Below are positions 5,440-6,602 of a stretch of 6,602 nt of DNA, piece after piece. The number at the start of each line of letters is the position of its first letter. Within the stretch, counting starts at the first letter, position 1. Below the pieces are notes generated by a model. That model saw only the letters and a program-made list of their open reading frames with translations, was not told the DNA's origin and did not search any database. The stretch is from an uncultured Oscillospiraceae bacterium (GTDB lineage Bacteria > Bacillota_A > Clostridia > Oscillospirales > Oscillospiraceae): the NCBI GenBank assembly GCA_934561335.1, contig CAKTGD010000091.1, forward strand, positions 1-6,602. Reading direction: 5' to 3'. A program made the position numbers and the translations under genes.

Positions 5440-6456
5440 TCATCTGCTGAAAAAACGGAAGGCCGTCCACTCATGCAGCGTCTCGCCCGATCGCAGGATG
5501 GGGCTGGGGAACGCCGGACAGTTCACCGCGTTGGGGAAATGCTGCGTCTCCAGACACACGCCATGCGCCGGGCCGTAGACCGCGCCGTCCTTGCCGCGGC
5601 GCTCTGTCAGCCATCCTGCCGTGTAGAGCTGCATTCCTTCCATAGAGGTGGTCATCGCCATTGCGATACCGGTGGCGGGACACCACAGCTCCGCCGCAGG
5701 CTGTTCCCCGCCGGAGAGTACATAGTTGTGGTCGTATCCACGGCCGCCGTTAAAGGCAGCATCATGCAGATACCTCCCCAGTTGGGTGGGCATGCGAAGA
5801 TCCAGCGGCGTCCCCTCCACGCTTGCCAGCGTCCCTGTGGGGACGTTGCCGCTGTCGGTAGGGGTATAGCGGTCGGCCCGCACCGTCAGCACATGGTCAT
5901 CCACCGCTCCGCTGCTGTGGCCGCCCAGATTGAAATAGGCGTGGTTCGTCAGGTTGACCACGGTATCCTTCTCCGCCGCCGCCCGGTACTCTACGGTGAG
6001 CGTCCCTTCTGTCAGGCGATAGGTGACCTCTACGCGGACGGCACCGGGAAAGCCCTCCTCACCATCAGGAGAGGTATAGAAGAAAGTGACCGCATTGCCG
6101 GTGCAGGTGAACTCCCACAGCTTCTTGTGGAAGCCCTCGGTGCCGCCGTGGAGGCAGTTTTTCCCCTCGTTGGCCGTCACATGGTACGTTGTGCCGTCGA
6201 TGACGAACTGCGCCCCGCCGATCCGGTTGGCGCAGCGGCCGATGGTACCGCCGAAGCAGGCGTCCAGTTCTCGATAGCTCTCCAAATCTTCGTAGCCCAG
6301 GCAGATATCCGTCATGCGGCCCTCTCTGTCCGGCACGCGGAGGGCACGGATGGCCGCGCCGTAGGGCAGCAGCTCCACGGCGCACCTGCCGTCAGAAAGC
6401 TCAATGAGGGAAACTTCCCTGCCGTCCAGCACGCCAAAGGGTGTCAGTCGGTACAT
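5440..6456 (-). CDS. galM: Aldose 1-epimerase (galactose mutarotase)
   Basis: 338 residues, the usual GalM length. It interconverts the alpha and beta anomers of galactose and glucose in the cytoplasm, feeding alpha-galactose to galactokinase in the Leloir pathway. All family landmarks are present: GGTIGRCANRI (69-79), NCLHGGTEGFHKKLW (100-114), DGEEGFPG (131-138), TNHAYFNLGG (170-179), GYDHNYVL (240-247) and CLETQHFPNAVN (301-312). By comparison with the studied lactococcal enzyme, His103 and His172 act on the substrate as general acid and binding residue, Glu303 is the general base, and Arg74 and Asp242 bind sugar. No key residue is missing. It has no signal peptide. It follows galE by three bases and is surely co-transcribed with it. 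Identification is firm; the exact sugar preference cannot be read from sequence. Confidence 0.96.
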   Translation of the reverse strand: MYRLTPFGVLDGREVSLIELSDGRCAVELLPYGAAIRALRVPDREGRMTDICLGYEDLESYRELDACFGGTIGRCANRIGGAQFVIDGTTYHVTANEGKNCLHGGTEGFHKKLWEFTCTGNAVTFFYTSPDGEEGFPGAVRVEVTYRLTEGTLTVEYRAAAEKDTVVNLTNHAYFNLGGHSSGAVDDHVLTVRADRYTPTDSGNVPTGTLASVEGTPLDLRMPTQLGRYLHDAAFNGGRGYDHNYVLSGGEQPAAELWCPATGIAMAMTTSMEGMQLYTAGWLTERRGKDGAVYGPAHGVCLETQHFPNAVNCPAFPSPILRSGETLHEWTAFRFFSR

Positions 6457-6459
6457 ACC

Positions 6460-6602
6460 TCAGCCCTCATAGCCGTTGGGATGGCCGCTGTGCCACGCCC
6501 ACGCGTCGGAGATGATCTCCTCCAGACCGCGGACAGGCTGCCAGCCCAGCACCTCCACCGCCTTCTTGTGGGAGGCGATCAGCACGGAGGGGTCGCCGGC
6601 AC
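6460..6602 (-). CDS. galE: UDP-glucose 4-epimerase, C-terminal end (partial)
   Basis: Only the last 46 codons are in the window; the gene runs off the right edge. The visible part carries the C-terminal signature of Gal[11 protein letters not shown], then a helix with [11 protein letters not shown], then an [16 protein letters not shown] ending. In bacterial GalE the same order is found (GDP, LGW-x-P, DAW-x-W, HP-x-GY). The enzyme interconverts UDP-galactose and UDP-glucose using bound NAD; the NAD-binding Rossmann fold and the YxxxK catalytic site lie upstream of the visible part. Its TGA (6462-6460) is three bases from the galM start, so the two form one unit. Another sugar-nucleotide epimerase is possible, but the galM partner favours GalE. 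Confidence 0.88.
   Translation of the reverse strand, partial: AGDPSVLIASHKKAVEVLGWQPVRGLEEIISDAWAWHSGHPNGYEG
6464..6468 (-). promoter_or_regulatory. galM ribosome site inside the galE end
   Basis: GAGGG on the minus strand lies 7 bases before the galM ATG and within the last codons of galE (Glu-Gly before its stop). This is a typical arrangement for translational coupling, keeping epimerase and mutarotase output linked. Confidence 0.6.

Noticed and set aside
5381..5578. A 65-codon plus-strand frame near the galM end
   Set aside because: Most of it is antisense to the conserved C-terminus of galM, and it has no good ribosome site.

Overview
The window looks like chromosomal DNA from a GC-rich, Gram-positive anaerobe of the Clostridia; an Oscillospirales-type gut bacterium is my best guess. 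This is inferred from strong AGGAGG-type ribosome sites, lipoproteins ending in LSLAAC, a DUF4358-like lipoprotein, a sortase-type surface protein with an InlB-like repeat, and GC near 60% in most genes. No rRNA, tRNA, CRISPR array, transposase or phage gene is visible.

Positions 1-2744 hold a tight plus-strand gene run: the tail of an unidentified gene (1-93), two paralogous acidic lipoproteins (120-863 and 886-1623), a DUF3137-like membrane protein (1651-2529) and a 66-residue two-helix membrane protein (2544-2744). Gaps are 14-27 bases and each gene has its own ribosome site, so they are probably one operon. All four complete products appear to sit in or on the membrane. Their shared role is unknown, and this is the most novel part of the window.

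Positions 2745-2889 separate convergent genes and hold two hairpins. A DUF4358-like lipoprotein on the minus strand (3393-2890) has its own promoter. Upstream of it, also on the minus strand, is a 525-residue wall-anchored surface protein (5138-3561): signal peptide, beta-helix-like Asn/Thr-rich region, CxxC turn, InlB-type repeat, Pro/Lys linker, and an SPETG-type sorting signal. It has a candidate promoter, a structured 5' leader and a terminator of its own. Its core is AT-richer than its surroundings.

Positions 5440-6602 (minus strand) hold galM, complete, and the last 46 codons of galE, three bases apart. They form a Leloir-pathway galactose unit, closed by a 19-bp terminator hairpin at 5326-5366. 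The 301-base gene-free stretch 5139-5439 holds that terminator and the surface-protein promoter and leader; I see nothing clear in 5284-5325 or 5367-5439.

I found no convincing new defence or mobile system. The lipoprotein pair with DUF3137 and the small membrane protein is the best candidate for an undescribed envelope system.
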